From Avimonoglobus sp965151315 (GTDB lineage: Bacteria > Bacillota > Clostridia > UBA1381), in assembly GCA_965151315.1 (NCBI GenBank), contig CBCTZG010000004.1:10128-74127 (forward strand): 64,000 nt of DNA. Direction: 5' to 3'. The first letter of the stretch is position 1, and every line of letters begins with the position of its first letter. A program made the position numbers and the translations under genes. This document shows positions 1-7,810 of this stretch, piece after piece. The notes beneath the pieces were generated by a model. That model did no database searches. It was not told the DNA's origin and saw nothing but the letters and a program-made list of their open reading frames with translations.

Positions 1-2
1 TC

Positions 3-284
3 CAGGAAAACGGCGTGTATTTCGCGCCGGGCAAAGCGGCCAACGCCGGCGGCGTAGCCACCTCTGCCCTGGAAATGAGCCAGAATTCCCAGCGGCTTTC
101 CTGGACCTTTGCAGAGGTTGACGAAAAGCTGCATGACATTATGATCAATATTTACAAAGCCGCCAGCGCCGCAGCCGACGAATACCATAAGGAATTCAAC
201 GGCAAGAAGGATCTGGTTTCCGGCGCAAACATTGCCGGCTTCTTAAAGGTTGCTGACGCGATGATGGCCCAGGGGGTTGTTTGA
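3..284 (+). CDS. gdhA: NADP-type glutamate dehydrogenase, C-terminal fragment
   Basis: The gene enters from the left edge; only the last 93 codons are present, in the frame beginning at base 3. Seen: the run FAPGKAANAGGVATSALEMS followed by QNSQRLSWTFAEVD, which is the conserved C-terminal cofactor-domain segment of hexameric glutamate dehydrogenases. The family interconverts 2-oxoglutarate plus ammonium and glutamate in the cytoplasm, linking carbon and nitrogen metabolism. A strong hairpin terminator follows 27 bases after the stop, so this is the end of its transcript. The GTG at 15 is an internal valine codon, not a start. Coenzyme preference is inferred from overall resemblance only, since the N-terminal half is outside the window. 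Confidence 0.93.
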   Translation, partial: QENGVYFAPGKAANAGGVATSALEMSQNSQRLSWTFAEVDEKLHDIMINIYKAASAAADEYHKEFNGKKDLVSGANIAGFLKVADAMMAQGVV

Positions 285-311
285 TCCTTTGCGCAATAGG
301 ACTATAAAACC

Positions 312-342
312 GGGACTGCTTTTTAGCAGTCCCATTTTTTTT
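312..342 (+). terminator. Rho-independent terminator of gdhA
   Basis: A perfect 9-bp stem (312-320 with 325-333, loop TTTT) is followed by an eight-T tract. It ends the gdhA transcript. Confidence 0.9.
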
Positions 343-378
343 GCAAAAAACAAACCAGCCATGGCCCCGCCATAGCTG
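343..378 (-). terminator. Rho-independent terminator of spoVG
   Basis: Read on the minus strand, a 10-bp stem with one wobble (369-378 with 356-365, loop of three) is followed by a T-rich run (355-343). It lies directly after the spoVG stop and sits back to back with the gdhA terminator. Confidence 0.8.
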
Positions 379-396
379 ATTCTCCCCTAAATTACA

Positions 397-696
397 TCAT
401 ATAGATTGTACGTCCTCGGAATTTTCCGCCGATATAAGCTCTGCGTATTTGTCCAGGATTGCTTCCTCAATCAGCTCCCGCATGGCGCTGTTGATAGGGT
501 GGGCAATATCACGGAATTCATTTTCACTTGTCTTCCGGCTGGGCATAGCAGTAAACAGCTTTTCCTGGCCTTCGATGACTTTGATGTCATGTACGACAAA
601 CGCGTCGTCAAAGGTCACCGATGCAATCGCCTTCATTTTTCCGTCGGTAGGGATTTTCTTAACTCTGATGTCTGTGATTACCAAATGTTTCACCAC
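397..696 (-). CDS. spoVG: SpoVG family RNA/DNA-binding regulator
   Basis: A 99-residue protein with the SpoVG core: TDIRVKKI, KMKAIASVTFDD, FVVHDIKVIEG, AMPSRKT and FRDIAHPINS. SpoVG proteins are small nucleic-acid-binding regulators acting in cell division, sporulation and stress responses; the exact targets here are unknown. The gene is monocistronic, with a consensus promoter upstream and its own terminator. The start is uncertain. GTG at 696 or 693 has only a weak upstream GGA, while TTG at 684 would give MVITDIRVKK, which lines up best with usual SpoVG N-termini and has GGTGA just ahead of it. The longest form is listed. Confidence 0.93.
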   Translation of the reverse strand: MVKHLVITDIRVKKIPTDGKMKAIASVTFDDAFVVHDIKVIEGQEKLFTAMPSRKTSENEFRDIAHPINSAMRELIEEAILDKYAELISAENSEDVQSI

Positions 697-753
697 TTTT
701 CCGCCATAGATTCAAACAACTGAGTGCGAAAATTGTTTCCCATCTCTTTCTAT

Positions 754-782
754 ATCATACAAAAAAAATGAAATAATGTCAA
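754..782 (-). promoter_or_regulatory. sigma-A promoter of spoVG
   Basis: Minus strand: TTGACA (782-777), 17-base spacer, TATGAT (759-754). The spacer is T-rich. It sits about 60 bases upstream of the spoVG start. Confidence 0.85.
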
Positions 783-886
783 TAAGAAAAGGGATTTATC
801 GCACAAATTTTGTAAATATTCCACAATAAACAAACGAATTTATTAGTTTTTAAACAAAAGCGGTTTTATTTCTGCCCAGTTTGGTA

Positions 887-892
887 TATAAT
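887..892 (+). promoter_or_regulatory. Probable -10 element for murC
   Basis: TATAAT at 887-892, with a weak TTTTAT-like -35 at 864-869. Transcription would start near 899, just upstream of the possible AAGGAA ribosome binding site at 900-904. Confidence 0.5.
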
Positions 893-936
893 GATAGGTA
901 AGGAATTTATTGATGATAGGGGTAAACCAGATAGCT

Positions 937-2319
937 ATGAAACGATTTGAACTCACTGAGCTGGCCAAAGGGGCCCATATTCATTTTATCGGGATCGGCG
1001 GGATCAGCATGAGCGGCTTGGCGCAGATCATGCTGAAAAACGGATACCAGGTTACAGGTTCAGACCGGACCCCGTCGCATATCACCCAGAAGCTGGAGGC
1101 CCTGGGCGCTAAGGTATATTACGGCCATCGGGCGGAGCAGGTAGACGGAGCGGCACTGGTGGTGCATACCGCTGCGGTGCACGCGGATAACCCGGAAATC
1201 GCAGCGGCCAGGGAAAAGGGAATCCGGCTTATTGACCGGGCAGAGTGCCTGGGGGCAATCATGAAGCTGTTTCCAAAATCTGTGGGCGTGGCGGGCACCC
1301 ATGGGAAAACCACAACTACAGGTATGCTGGCCCATGCCCTGCTGCATGCCGGCACCGACGCCACCATTAGTATCGGCGGCGAGTTAGACTTGATCGGGGG
1401 CAATATCCGTACCGGCAGCTCGGAATACTTTGTCACGGAGGCCTGCGAATATACAAACAGCTTTCTGAAATTTTATCCGTGGATCGCCTTGATTACCAAT
1501 ATTGAGGCGGATCATTTGGATTTCTTTTCCGGTATTGATGAAATTATCGAAAGTTTCCGGCAATTCGCGCTGCTGACAAAGGACGGCGGCCATGTGGCAG
1601 CACTGGGAAGCGACGCCAATGTCCGGAAGGCTCTAGACGGCACCGGGCTGGACATCGTCTATTATGGCCTGGACAGACAGTATGCATATCATCCGGAAAA
1701 TCTTGCGTATCCAGGAGGCTATGGGGAATTTGACGTGGTGGCCTGGGGGAAAACCGTATGCCATGTACGGCTGCAAGTCCCGGGGGTGCATAATGTTTTA
1801 AATGCCCTGGCGGCCGTCGCGGTGTGCGGCTTGCTGGGGGTAGAGCCGGAAGAGGCGGCAAAGGGAATCGAGACCTTTCGGGGCACCCGGCGGCGGTTTG
1901 AACGAAAAGGGACGATAAACGGCGCTGTGGTAATTGACGACTACGCCCATCATCCCACAGAAATCCAGGCTACACTGAAAGCGGCCGCCAGTCTGCCGCA
2001 CAATCAGCTCTGGTGCGTTTTTCAGCCCCATACCTATACCCGGACAAAGACCTTGTGGGCAGACTTTGTCAACAGCTTTGACTCGGTGGACGAACTGATC
2101 GTGGCGGACATTTATGCCGCCCGGGAACAGTTCGACGGGGTAACCCGGTCCGCAGATTTGGCGGCGGAGATCGCCGCCCGGGGCGTATCGGCCCGGTATA
2201 TCCCATCTTTTGATGAAATTGAGACATATCTTAGGGAAAATGTCAAGCCGGGGGATCTGGTGTTTACCATGGGCGCTGGGGACGTAGTGGAAATCGGGGA
2301 ACATATCATTGAGCAATAA
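937..2319 (+). CDS. murC: UDP-N-acetylmuramate--L-alanine ligase
   Basis: MurC adds L-alanine to UDP-MurNAc using ATP, the first amino-acid addition of peptidoglycan precursor synthesis in the cytoplasm. From ATG 937 the protein has 460 residues, normal for the family. The nucleotide-binding IGIGGISMSGLA lies near residue 18, the ATP loop GTHGKTTT at about 120-127, the central NIEADHLDFF further on, and DDYAHHPTEI opens the C-terminal domain. In-frame TTG 910 and ATG 913 follow an AAGGAA at 900-904 and could add nine residues; ATG 937 was preferred because MKRFELT fits a usual MurC N-terminus, although its AGGGG lies rather far upstream. It is a single gene between its own promoter and a bidirectional terminator. 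Confidence 0.95.
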   Translation: MKRFELTELAKGAHIHFIGIGGISMSGLAQIMLKNGYQVTGSDRTPSHITQKLEALGAKVYYGHRAEQVDGAALVVHTAAVHADNPEIAAAREKGIRLIDRAECLGAIMKLFPKSVGVAGTHGKTTTTGMLAHALLHAGTDATISIGGELDLIGGNIRTGSSEYFVTEACEYTNSFLKFYPWIALITNIEADHLDFFSGIDEIIESFRQFALLTKDGGHVAALGSDANVRKALDGTGLDIVYYGLDRQYAYHPENLAYPGGYGEFDVVAWGKTVCHVRLQVPGVHNVLNALAAVAVCGLLGVEPEEAAKGIETFRGTRRRFERKGTINGAVVIDDYAHHPTEIQATLKAAASLPHNQLWCVFQPHTYTRTKTLWADFVNSFDSVDELIVADIYAAREQFDGVTRSADLAAEIAARGVSARYIPSFDEIETYLRENVKPGDLVFTMGAGDVVEIGEHIIEQ

Positions 2320-2327
2320 GCGTAAAA

Positions 2328-2356
2328 AAAGACGGCTTTTGGAGCCGTCTTTTTAT
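2328..2356. terminator. Bidirectional terminator between murC and typA
   Basis: A 10-bp stem (2328-2337 with 2343-2352) is flanked by A-rich and T-rich arms, so it can terminate murC from the left and typA from the right. Confidence 0.9.
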
Positions 2357-4180
2357 TTATTTCCTGGCGTTTGCCTTTGCCCGCAGATCTGTCTGGAGGA
2401 TACGTTTGCGCATCCGCAGATGATGGGGTGTAACCTCTAAAAGCTCGTCGTCGGCAATAAAGTCCAGACACTGCTCCAGGCTCATTTCCCGGGGCGGGAC
2501 CAGCTTCAGGGCATCGTCCGAGCCGGAGGCCCGGGTATTGGTCACATGCTTTTTTTTGCACACGTTCACTACAATGTCGTCCTGCCGGGCATTTTCGCCC
2601 ACGATCATGCCCTCGTATACCTTGACGCCGGCGCCAATAAAGAGGGTGCCCCGTTCCTGGGCGTTATACAGGCCGTAGGTAATGCTCTCGCCGTTTTCCC
2701 AGGCCACCAGCGCGCCTCGGTTTCGGCTTTGGAAATCACCCTTATAGGGCTCGTAGCCGTCTAAAATACTGTTGATAATACCAGTCCCCTTGGTGGCGGT
2801 CAGAAGCTCGCTCCGGTAGCCGATCAAGCCCCGGGAGGGGATCCGGAACTCCAGCCGGGTGTAATTCTGGGCTGTGGGGGCCATATTGACCATTTCGCCT
2901 TTCCGCTGGATCACGCCGTCCATGACCACACCGGTAAATTCCTCTGGCACATCTATGGTCAGATGCTCGATCGGTTCGCAGCGTTTGCCGTCGATCTCCT
3001 TGTAAATGACCACCGGGTTGGAAACCTGGAATTCATAACCCTCCCGGCGCATATTTTCAATGAGGACAGATAAATGCAGCTCGCCCCGGCCTGAAACCTT
3101 GAAGGCTTCGGTGGTATCCGTATCCTCCACCCGCAGACTGATATTGGAGTCCAGCTCCCGGTAGAGCCGGTCCCGGAGATGCCGGGAGGTTACGAATTTG
3201 CCGTCCTGGCCGGCAAAGGGGCTGTCGTTGACGCTGAAGGTCATGGATAAGACAGGGTCGTCAATCTTCACAAAAGGCAGCGCCTCCGGCATGTCCACGT
3301 CACAGATGGTATCGCCGATATTGATATCCGTAATACCGGAAATCGCCACAACGTCCCCGGCGCCCACCTCGTCCGTTACTGCCTTTTGCAGGCCCTCAAA
3401 GGTATAGAGCTTCGTGGCCTTGCCCCGGCCGACAGAGCCGTCTGGCCGGCATACGCAGACGGGCATATTGGTTTTTACCCGGCCCCGCTGGATCTTGCCT
3501 ACGGCAATCCGGCCGGTGTAGTCGTCATAGTCGATATTGGACACCAGCATCTGGAAGGGGCCTTCGTCTTCGCACTTGGGGCAGGGAATCGAGTTGACAA
3601 TCAGCTCGAACAGCTCCTTTAGATCCTTGTTGGGCTGCTCCGGGTTATACTCCGCCGTAGCCCAGCCGTCCCGGCCGGAGGCATAGATAACAGGCGTATC
3701 CAGCTGCTCGTCGGTTGCGTCTAAATCAATAAACAATTCCAACACCTCGTCTACCACCTCATAGGGACGGGCGTTGGGCCGGTCTACCTTATTCACAACG
3801 ATCACCGGTTTCAGATCCAGAGCCAGCGCCTTGGACAGGACAAAACGGGTCTGGGGCATACAGCCTTCAAAAGCGTCTACCAGCAGAAGCACACCATCCA
3901 CCATCTCCAGCCCCCGTTCCACCTCGCCGCCAAAATCGGCATGGCCCGGGGTGTCGATAATATTGATTTTCACATCATTATAATATAAGGACGTATTTTT
4001 CGCTAAAATGGTAATACCCCGTTCCCGTTCCAGGTCATTAGAGTCCATGACCCGCTCGTCGACCTGCTCGTTTTCCCGGAAAATACCGCTTTGCCGCAGC
4101 ATGGCGTCCACTAGTGTGGTCTTGCCGTGGTCAACGTGGGCGATGATGGCGATATTCCGAATATTTTCTCTGTTTACCAT
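2357..4180 (-). CDS. typA: Translational GTPase TypA/BipA
   Basis: A ribosome-associated GTPase of the EF-G-like family that helps 50S assembly and translation under stress or cold. The protein has 607 residues from ATG 4180. It shows AHVDHGKTTLVDAML (G1), the switch region RGITI, IDTPGHADFGGEVERGL (G3), VVNKVDRP (G4), and the C-terminal segments typical of TypA such as PSRGLIGYRSELLTATKGTG. The longer reading frame extends to 4267, but ATG 4180 has GAGG six bases upstream and matches the usual MVNRENIRNIAI start. It is transcribed alone, away from the upstream acetyltransferase gene, ending at the shared terminator. Confidence 0.96.
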   Translation of the reverse strand: MVNRENIRNIAIIAHVDHGKTTLVDAMLRQSGIFRENEQVDERVMDSNDLERERGITILAKNTSLYYNDVKINIIDTPGHADFGGEVERGLEMVDGVLLLVDAFEGCMPQTRFVLSKALALDLKPVIVVNKVDRPNARPYEVVDEVLELFIDLDATDEQLDTPVIYASGRDGWATAEYNPEQPNKDLKELFELIVNSIPCPKCEDEGPFQMLVSNIDYDDYTGRIAVGKIQRGRVKTNMPVCVCRPDGSVGRGKATKLYTFEGLQKAVTDEVGAGDVVAISGITDINIGDTICDVDMPEALPFVKIDDPVLSMTFSVNDSPFAGQDGKFVTSRHLRDRLYRELDSNISLRVEDTDTTEAFKVSGRGELHLSVLIENMRREGYEFQVSNPVVIYKEIDGKRCEPIEHLTIDVPEEFTGVVMDGVIQRKGEMVNMAPTAQNYTRLEFRIPSRGLIGYRSELLTATKGTGIINSILDGYEPYKGDFQSRNRGALVAWENGESITYGLYNAQERGTLFIGAGVKVYEGMIVGENARQDDIVVNVCKKKHVTNTRASGSDDALKLVPPREMSLEQCLDFIADDELLEVTPHHLRMRKRILQTDLRAKANARK

Positions 4181-4238
4181 TGGGATCCTCATTCCTTTCT
4201 GTGCGTAAGGAATCTTTCCAAATTTACTCACAAAGTAT

Positions 4239-4267
4239 AGTGTATCACAATTTTGTCCCCATGACAA
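4239..4267 (-). promoter_or_regulatory. Possible promoter of typA
   Basis: Minus strand: TTGTCA (4267-4262), 17-base spacer, TACACT (4244-4239). A second -10-like TATACT overlaps immediately downstream. Moderate match only. Confidence 0.4.
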
Positions 4268-4272
4268 GAATT

Positions 4273-4845
4273 TTAGTGATTTTTATGAAGTCTATGGGGA
4301 TTTTCAGGCATATCCGCCCGATTCTTGTTGAATTTGCGGCGAACGGAGAAAATCAGGTGGGGCATGTCCATGCCGTAATAATGCTTCACAAGCCGGCCCC
4401 GCACCCTCATCCCATTCCGCTGGGCTACCCGCTGGGAGGGAAGGTTGTTTTCCCGGATGATAGAAAATACCTCCGGGAAGCCCAAGGTCTCAAAGGCATA
4501 CGCCTTGCAGGCGATGGCCGCTTCGGTGGCAAAGCCTTGATGCCAGTAAGCCTTTTTCAGCAGATAACCGACCTCGACCACAGGCGCGTCCCGGCCGATG
4601 TCCTGCATGGTCAGGCCGCACTGGCCTGCCATGGCCCCGGTTTCTTTTTCAAGCATGGCCCAGAGCCCGAAGCCGTCAGCCGCATACCGAGCTTGCTGCC
4701 GGGCCAGCCAGTCCCGGACCTCTTCATCCGAAAAGGCGTGTTCATAGGCGTACATGACCGCCGGATCCTGCAAAATATCACAAAGATCCTGCCAATCCTG
4801 TTCCCCCATTTCCCGCAGGAGCAGCCGTTTCGTTTCTAAAATCAT
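4273..4845 (-). CDS. GNAT N-acetyltransferase, RimJ/RimL-like
   Basis: A 190-residue acetyltransferase of the RimJ/RimL type (GNAT superfamily), which transfers an acetyl group from acetyl-CoA to a protein N-terminus or small amine; the substrate is not predictable. Typical features are the N-terminal ETKRLLLRE strand, the acetyl-CoA binding stretch VGYLLKKAYWHQGFATEA, and NLPSQRVAQRNGM near the end. ATG 4845 has GGAGG at good spacing. The first 68 bases overlap the end of dusB on the same strand, so the two are probably co-transcribed and translationally coupled. The C-terminus is basic (RRKFNKNR, HRLHKNH). Confidence 0.85.
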   Translation of the reverse strand: MILETKRLLLREMGEQDWQDLCDILQDPAVMYAYEHAFSDEEVRDWLARQQARYAADGFGLWAMLEKETGAMAGQCGLTMQDIGRDAPVVEVGYLLKKAYWHQGFATEAAIACKAYAFETLGFPEVFSIIRENNLPSQRVAQRNGMRVRGRLVKHYYGMDMPHLIFSVRRKFNKNRADMPENPHRLHKNH

Positions 4846-5791
4846 GGATTCTCGCCTCCAGTAAAGAAATCACATCCGGCAGGGCCGTCAGCCGGAAGAT
4901 CTGTGTTTTTAACGCCGCGCCGCCCCGCATGCCCTTCAGGTACCAGGCAATATGCTTCCGGGCTTCCTTGATACCCCGGCTTTCGCCTTTGTCCGCAACA
5001 AGAGCCTGGGTGTGGGCAATGGCCTGGCGGAGCCTGTCTGCTTCAGTGGGGAACGTTTGGACATACCCCAGCGTAAGAAGCTCCTGGATTTGCCGGAACA
5101 AAAATGGGTTTCCCTGGGCGCCCCGGCCGATCATGACCCCGTCGCAGCCAGTATAGGCCATCATGTCCAAGGCGTTTTGGGGAGAAAAAATATCCCCGTT
5201 GCCGATTACCGGTATGGGTACGGCCTGCTTGACCCGCTTGATCACGTCCCAGTCGGCTTTCCCGCTGTAAAATTCCATCCGGGTTCGGCCGTGGACGGTA
5301 ATGGCAGCAGCCCCATTTTCGGCTAAGATCTTGGCAAAGGCAGCGGCGGTGTCCCCATCCCAGCCCTTCCGGATTTTCACAGTGACGGGGCAGGAGACAG
5401 CATCGGCTACCGCCCGCATGACCTGCCCGGCCAGAGCAGGGTTTTTCATCAGGGCGCTGCCGTCGCCGTTACTGACAATTTTCGGGGCCGGGCAGCCCAT
5501 ATTGATATCAATCAGCGCGGCGCCGGTTTCTAAAAGCCGGGGGGCGATTTGGCCCATAATAGCCGGGTCGCTGCCGAATACCTGGATAGCGGCTGGCAGC
5601 TCCGCTGGATCAAAGCGCATTAGGTCGGCTGTTTTTTTGTCGTGATAATAAAGCCCCTTGGCGCTGATCATTTCCGAATACACCAGACCGGCGCCGTACT
5701 GCCGGCAGATGACCCGGAAGGGCAGATCCGTTACACCGGCCATGGGAGCAAGAAATACAGGATTATCAAATTGCAGGCTGCCAATACGCAT
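4778..5791 (-). CDS. dusB: tRNA-dihydrouridine synthase
   Basis: An FMN-dependent enzyme that reduces uridine to dihydrouridine in tRNA. The protein has 337 residues from ATG 5791, with FMN-site start FLAPMAGVTDLPFR, the catalytic cysteine in DINMGCPAPKI at about residue 100, VTVKIRKGWD, ITVHGRTR and GVMIGRGAQGNPFLF. The AAAGGAG eight bases before ATG 5791 decides the start over the 27-codon upstream extension. A consensus promoter lies at 5844-5872, and a short hairpin with a T7 run sits between it and the gene. It overlaps the downstream acetyltransferase by 68 bases. Confidence 0.95.
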   Translation of the reverse strand: MRIGSLQFDNPVFLAPMAGVTDLPFRVICRQYGAGLVYSEMISAKGLYYHDKKTADLMRFDPAELPAAIQVFGSDPAIMGQIAPRLLETGAALIDINMGCPAPKIVSNGDGSALMKNPALAGQVMRAVADAVSCPVTVKIRKGWDGDTAAAFAKILAENGAAAITVHGRTRMEFYSGKADWDVIKRVKQAVPIPVIGNGDIFSPQNALDMMAYTGCDGVMIGRGAQGNPFLFRQIQELLTLGYVQTFPTEADRLRQAIAHTQALVADKGESRGIKEARKHIAWYLKGMRGGAALKTQIFRLTALPDVISLLEARIHDFRNETAAPAGNGGTGLAGSL

Positions 5792-5811
5792 TGCCGTTTC
5801 TCCTTTACACC

Positions 5812-5832
5812 AAAAAAACTGGTTTTCACCAG
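5812..5832 (-). terminator. Small terminator-like hairpin in the dusB leader
   Basis: Minus strand: CTGGT-GAAA-ACCAG (5832-5819) followed by seven T (5818-5812), directly downstream of the dusB transcription start. The stem is only 5-6 bp, so its function is uncertain. Confidence 0.4.
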
Positions 5833-5843
5833 CAATTATATAC

Positions 5844-5872
5844 AGTATAGCATAAAAGGCCCCGGCTGTCAA
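5844..5872 (-). promoter_or_regulatory. sigma-A promoter of dusB
   Basis: Minus strand: TTGACA (5872-5867), 17-base spacer, TATACT (5849-5844). Confidence 0.85.
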
Positions 5873-5874
5873 AC

Positions 5875-5900
5875 AAAAAAGCGGCGCGCTTCAGCGCACC
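5875..5900 (-). terminator. Terminator of the ylmC-like gene
   Basis: A 7-bp GC stem (5900-5894 with 5889-5883, loop of four) is followed by a T6 run. The ylmC stop codon lies at the loop, so the terminator begins inside the coding sequence. Confidence 0.75.
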
Positions 5901-6145
5901 ACTTCGATCCCGTCCAACCGGACCAGCACGATTTCCCGGCCAATGGCGACGATCCTGTCCCAGGGGATGACGTAATCCCGTTTTTTGGACAGGAGCCCCC
6001 AGACCCCAGCCCGGTTGGGAATAATGATGGAGTTGATCCGCCCGGTTTCAAAGTCCACGTCCACATCATAAATATATCCCAGCCGTTCCGCCGTCACCAC
6101 GTCGATTACCTCCCGCTGCTTTAAGTCGCAAGCCCGCATCATCAT
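5891..6145 (-). CDS. YlmC/YmxH family sporulation protein (PRC-barrel)
   Basis: A small protein of about 84 residues: MRACDLKQREVIDV, ERLGYIYDVDVDFETG, INSIIIPNRAG, KRDYVIPWDRIVAIG. This is the YlmC/YmxH family, small PRC-barrel-like proteins that are conserved in spore-forming Firmicutes; the molecular role is not known. Three consecutive ATG codons (6145, 6142, 6139) compete for the start, and GAGG just upstream fits the first or second. The GTG at 6151 would add two more residues but lies inside the ribosome binding site. It is a single gene with its own terminator. Upstream is CATACTAT, which resembles a sporulation-type -10 but without a convincing -35 at the right distance. Confidence 0.85.
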   Translation of the reverse strand: MMMRACDLKQREVIDVVTAERLGYIYDVDVDFETGRINSIIIPNRAGVWGLLSKKRDYVIPWDRIVAIGREIVLVRLDGIEVVR

Positions 6146-6181
6146 AATCACCTCTTCATACCATAGTATGCGATGCGGGCA

Positions 6182-6207
6182 AAAAAATGACCCTGCCGGA
6201 GGCAGGG
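6182..6207 (-). terminator. Terminator of trpB2
   Basis: A 7-bp stem (6207-6201 with 6197-6191, loop of three) is followed, after TCA, by a T7 run on the minus strand. Confidence 0.85.
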
Positions 6208-6219
6208 CCGTGTCCGTTT

Positions 6220-7590
6220 TTATAAATCCACCTTAGGCAGGGAATCAAAGCCTTTCTGCAAATCCGCGTCGGTGGGGATATAATCGTGCATCTCATTGTT
6301 CAGGAATGCGGTATAGGCTGTCATATCAAAATAGCCGGTGCCGGTAAGCCCGAAGAGGATTTTCTTTTTCTCGCCGGTTTCCTTGCATTGCAGCGCTTCG
6401 TCAATAGCCACCCGGATGGCGTGAGAGGATTCCGGCGCGGGCAGGGTGCCTTCCGTGCGGGCAAACAGCGTAGCTGCCTCAAAAACTTTCGTCTGCTCTA
6501 CAGACCGGGCCTCAATATACCCGTCATGGTACAGCTTAGACAAAATCGGCGACATACCATGGTACCGCAGGCCGCCGGCATGGTTGGGAGAGGGCATAAA
6601 GCCGCTGCCCAAGGTGTACATCCGCATCAGCGGCGTAGTCCGGCCGGTATCGCCGAAGTCAAAGGCGTATTTCCCGCGGGTCAGCGACGGGCAGGAGGCC
6701 GGCTCTACAGCAATAAAGCGAATGTTGTTTTTTCCTTCCAGATGCTCCGCCATGAAAGGGGTGATCAGGCCGCCCAGGTTGGAACCGCCGCCCGCGCAGC
6801 CAATAATCATATCCGGCTGTACGCCATATTTATCCAGAGCCGCTTTCGCTTCCAGGCCGATGATGGATTGGTGGAGCAGCACATGGTTTAAAACACTGCC
6901 CAGGACATACCGGCAGTTTGGAGTTTTCAGCGCGGTTTCCATAGCTTCGGAAATGGCGCAGCCCAAGGAGCCGCCAGTCCCTGGGTTTTCAGCCAAGATT
7001 TTTCGGCCCACCTCTGTGGTATCTGATGGGGAAGCGATGACCTTGCCGCCATAGGTCATAATGACCGCCTTCCGGTGTGGCTTTTGCTGTGCGGATACCT
7101 TAACCATGTAGACAGTCAGATCCATACCAAAAAATGCGCAGGCCATGGCCAGGGCAGTCCCCCACTGGCCAGCGCCGGTTTCTGTAGTCAGGGCGGTGAG
7201 CCCCTGCTGCTTGGCATAAAAGACCTGGGCCGCCGCAGAATTCAGCTTGTGGGAGCCGGAGGTATTATTGCCTTCAAATTTATAGTAGATTTCCGCCGGG
7301 GTACCCAGGGCCTTTTCCAGGTTATACGCCCGTACAAGCGGCGCCGGGCGGTACATTTTATAGAAATCCTGGATTTCCTGAGGGATTTCGATCTGTTTTT
7401 GGGTCGTGTTTAACTCCTGCTCCACCAGCGCGTCGCAGAAAACGGGCCGCAGGTCGTCGGCTGTGCAAGGCTTTAGGGTGGCTGGATGGATAAACGGATC
7501 CGGCAGCTCTTTCATAAAAGGCCGGATATCCATCCAGTATTTTGGCATCTCCTGCTCGGATAAATAGATTTTGTACGGAATTTGCGTCAT
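6220..7590 (-). CDS. trpB2: TrpB-like PLP-dependent enzyme (TrpB2)
   Basis: A 456-residue member of the TrpB2 branch of tryptophan synthase beta chains, which make L-tryptophan from indole and L-serine with PLP. It is longer than classical TrpB (about 400) and lacks a trpA neighbour. Seen: the N-terminal KYWMDIRPFM, the PLP lysine in NTSGSHKLNSA at about residue 115, ETGAGQWGTALA, and the phosphate-binding GCAGGGSNLGG. The enzyme may salvage indole rather than complete a full trp pathway; this is inference. ATG 7590 has AAAGGAT at good spacing. The gene has a strong promoter and a 120-base leader with a terminator-like hairpin, suggesting attenuation. Confidence 0.93.
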   Translation of the reverse strand: MTQIPYKIYLSEQEMPKYWMDIRPFMKELPDPFIHPATLKPCTADDLRPVFCDALVEQELNTTQKQIEIPQEIQDFYKMYRPAPLVRAYNLEKALGTPAEIYYKFEGNNTSGSHKLNSAAAQVFYAKQQGLTALTTETGAGQWGTALAMACAFFGMDLTVYMVKVSAQQKPHRKAVIMTYGGKVIASPSDTTEVGRKILAENPGTGGSLGCAISEAMETALKTPNCRYVLGSVLNHVLLHQSIIGLEAKAALDKYGVQPDMIIGCAGGGSNLGGLITPFMAEHLEGKNNIRFIAVEPASCPSLTRGKYAFDFGDTGRTTPLMRMYTLGSGFMPSPNHAGGLRYHGMSPILSKLYHDGYIEARSVEQTKVFEAATLFARTEGTLPAPESSHAIRVAIDEALQCKETGEKKKILFGLTGTGYFDMTAYTAFLNNEMHDYIPTDADLQKGFDSLPKVDL

Positions 7591-7619
7591 GTTGAAACAT
7601 CCTTTCTGTTTCAGGGTAC

Positions 7620-7713
7620 AAAAAAACCCCTGTTATATTAGCAGAGGCAGATTTCATATTATTTTATTGAAATACTCTTCTCTAAACTTAACTCTTCTCA
7701 TCTCATCTCTGCT
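7620..7713 (-). promoter_or_regulatory. Attenuator-like leader of trpB2
   Basis: The leader RNA begins near 7713 with AGCAGAG (7713-7707). A terminator hairpin follows (stem 7647-7642 with 7632-7627, then seven T at about 7626-7620). The first AGCAGAG is complementary to CTCTGCT (7646-7640), which includes the 5' arm of the terminator, so antiterminator and terminator are mutually exclusive. Between them is a 15-codon reading frame (MRRVKFREEYFNKII) with a weak ribosome binding site and no Trp codon. Confidence 0.55.
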
Positions 7714-7719
7714 GCATAC

Positions 7720-7748
7720 AGTATATCATGGGGGCATGGCTTTGTCAA
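7720..7748 (-). promoter_or_regulatory. sigma-A promoter of trpB2
   Basis: Minus strand: TTGACA (7748-7743), 17-base spacer, TATACT (7725-7720). Confidence 0.85.
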
Positions 7749-7770
7749 GTATTTTTGTAAAATTTTTGCC

Positions 7771-7800
7771 GGGCAGGCGGGGGAAGTCCCCCGTCTGCCC
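7771..7800 (-). terminator. Hairpin terminator after eno
   Basis: A 14-bp GC-rich stem (7800-7787 with 7784-7771) lies just beyond the eno stop. The following tract is mixed A/T rather than pure T, so termination may be incomplete. Confidence 0.65.
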
Positions 7801-7810
7801 TGGCAGGAAA

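Noticed and set aside
7618..7713. T-box or classical trp leader for trpB2
   Set aside because: No T-box consensus (AGGGTGGNACCGCG) and no Trp codons in the short leader frame; only a simple attenuator-like pairing is supportable.
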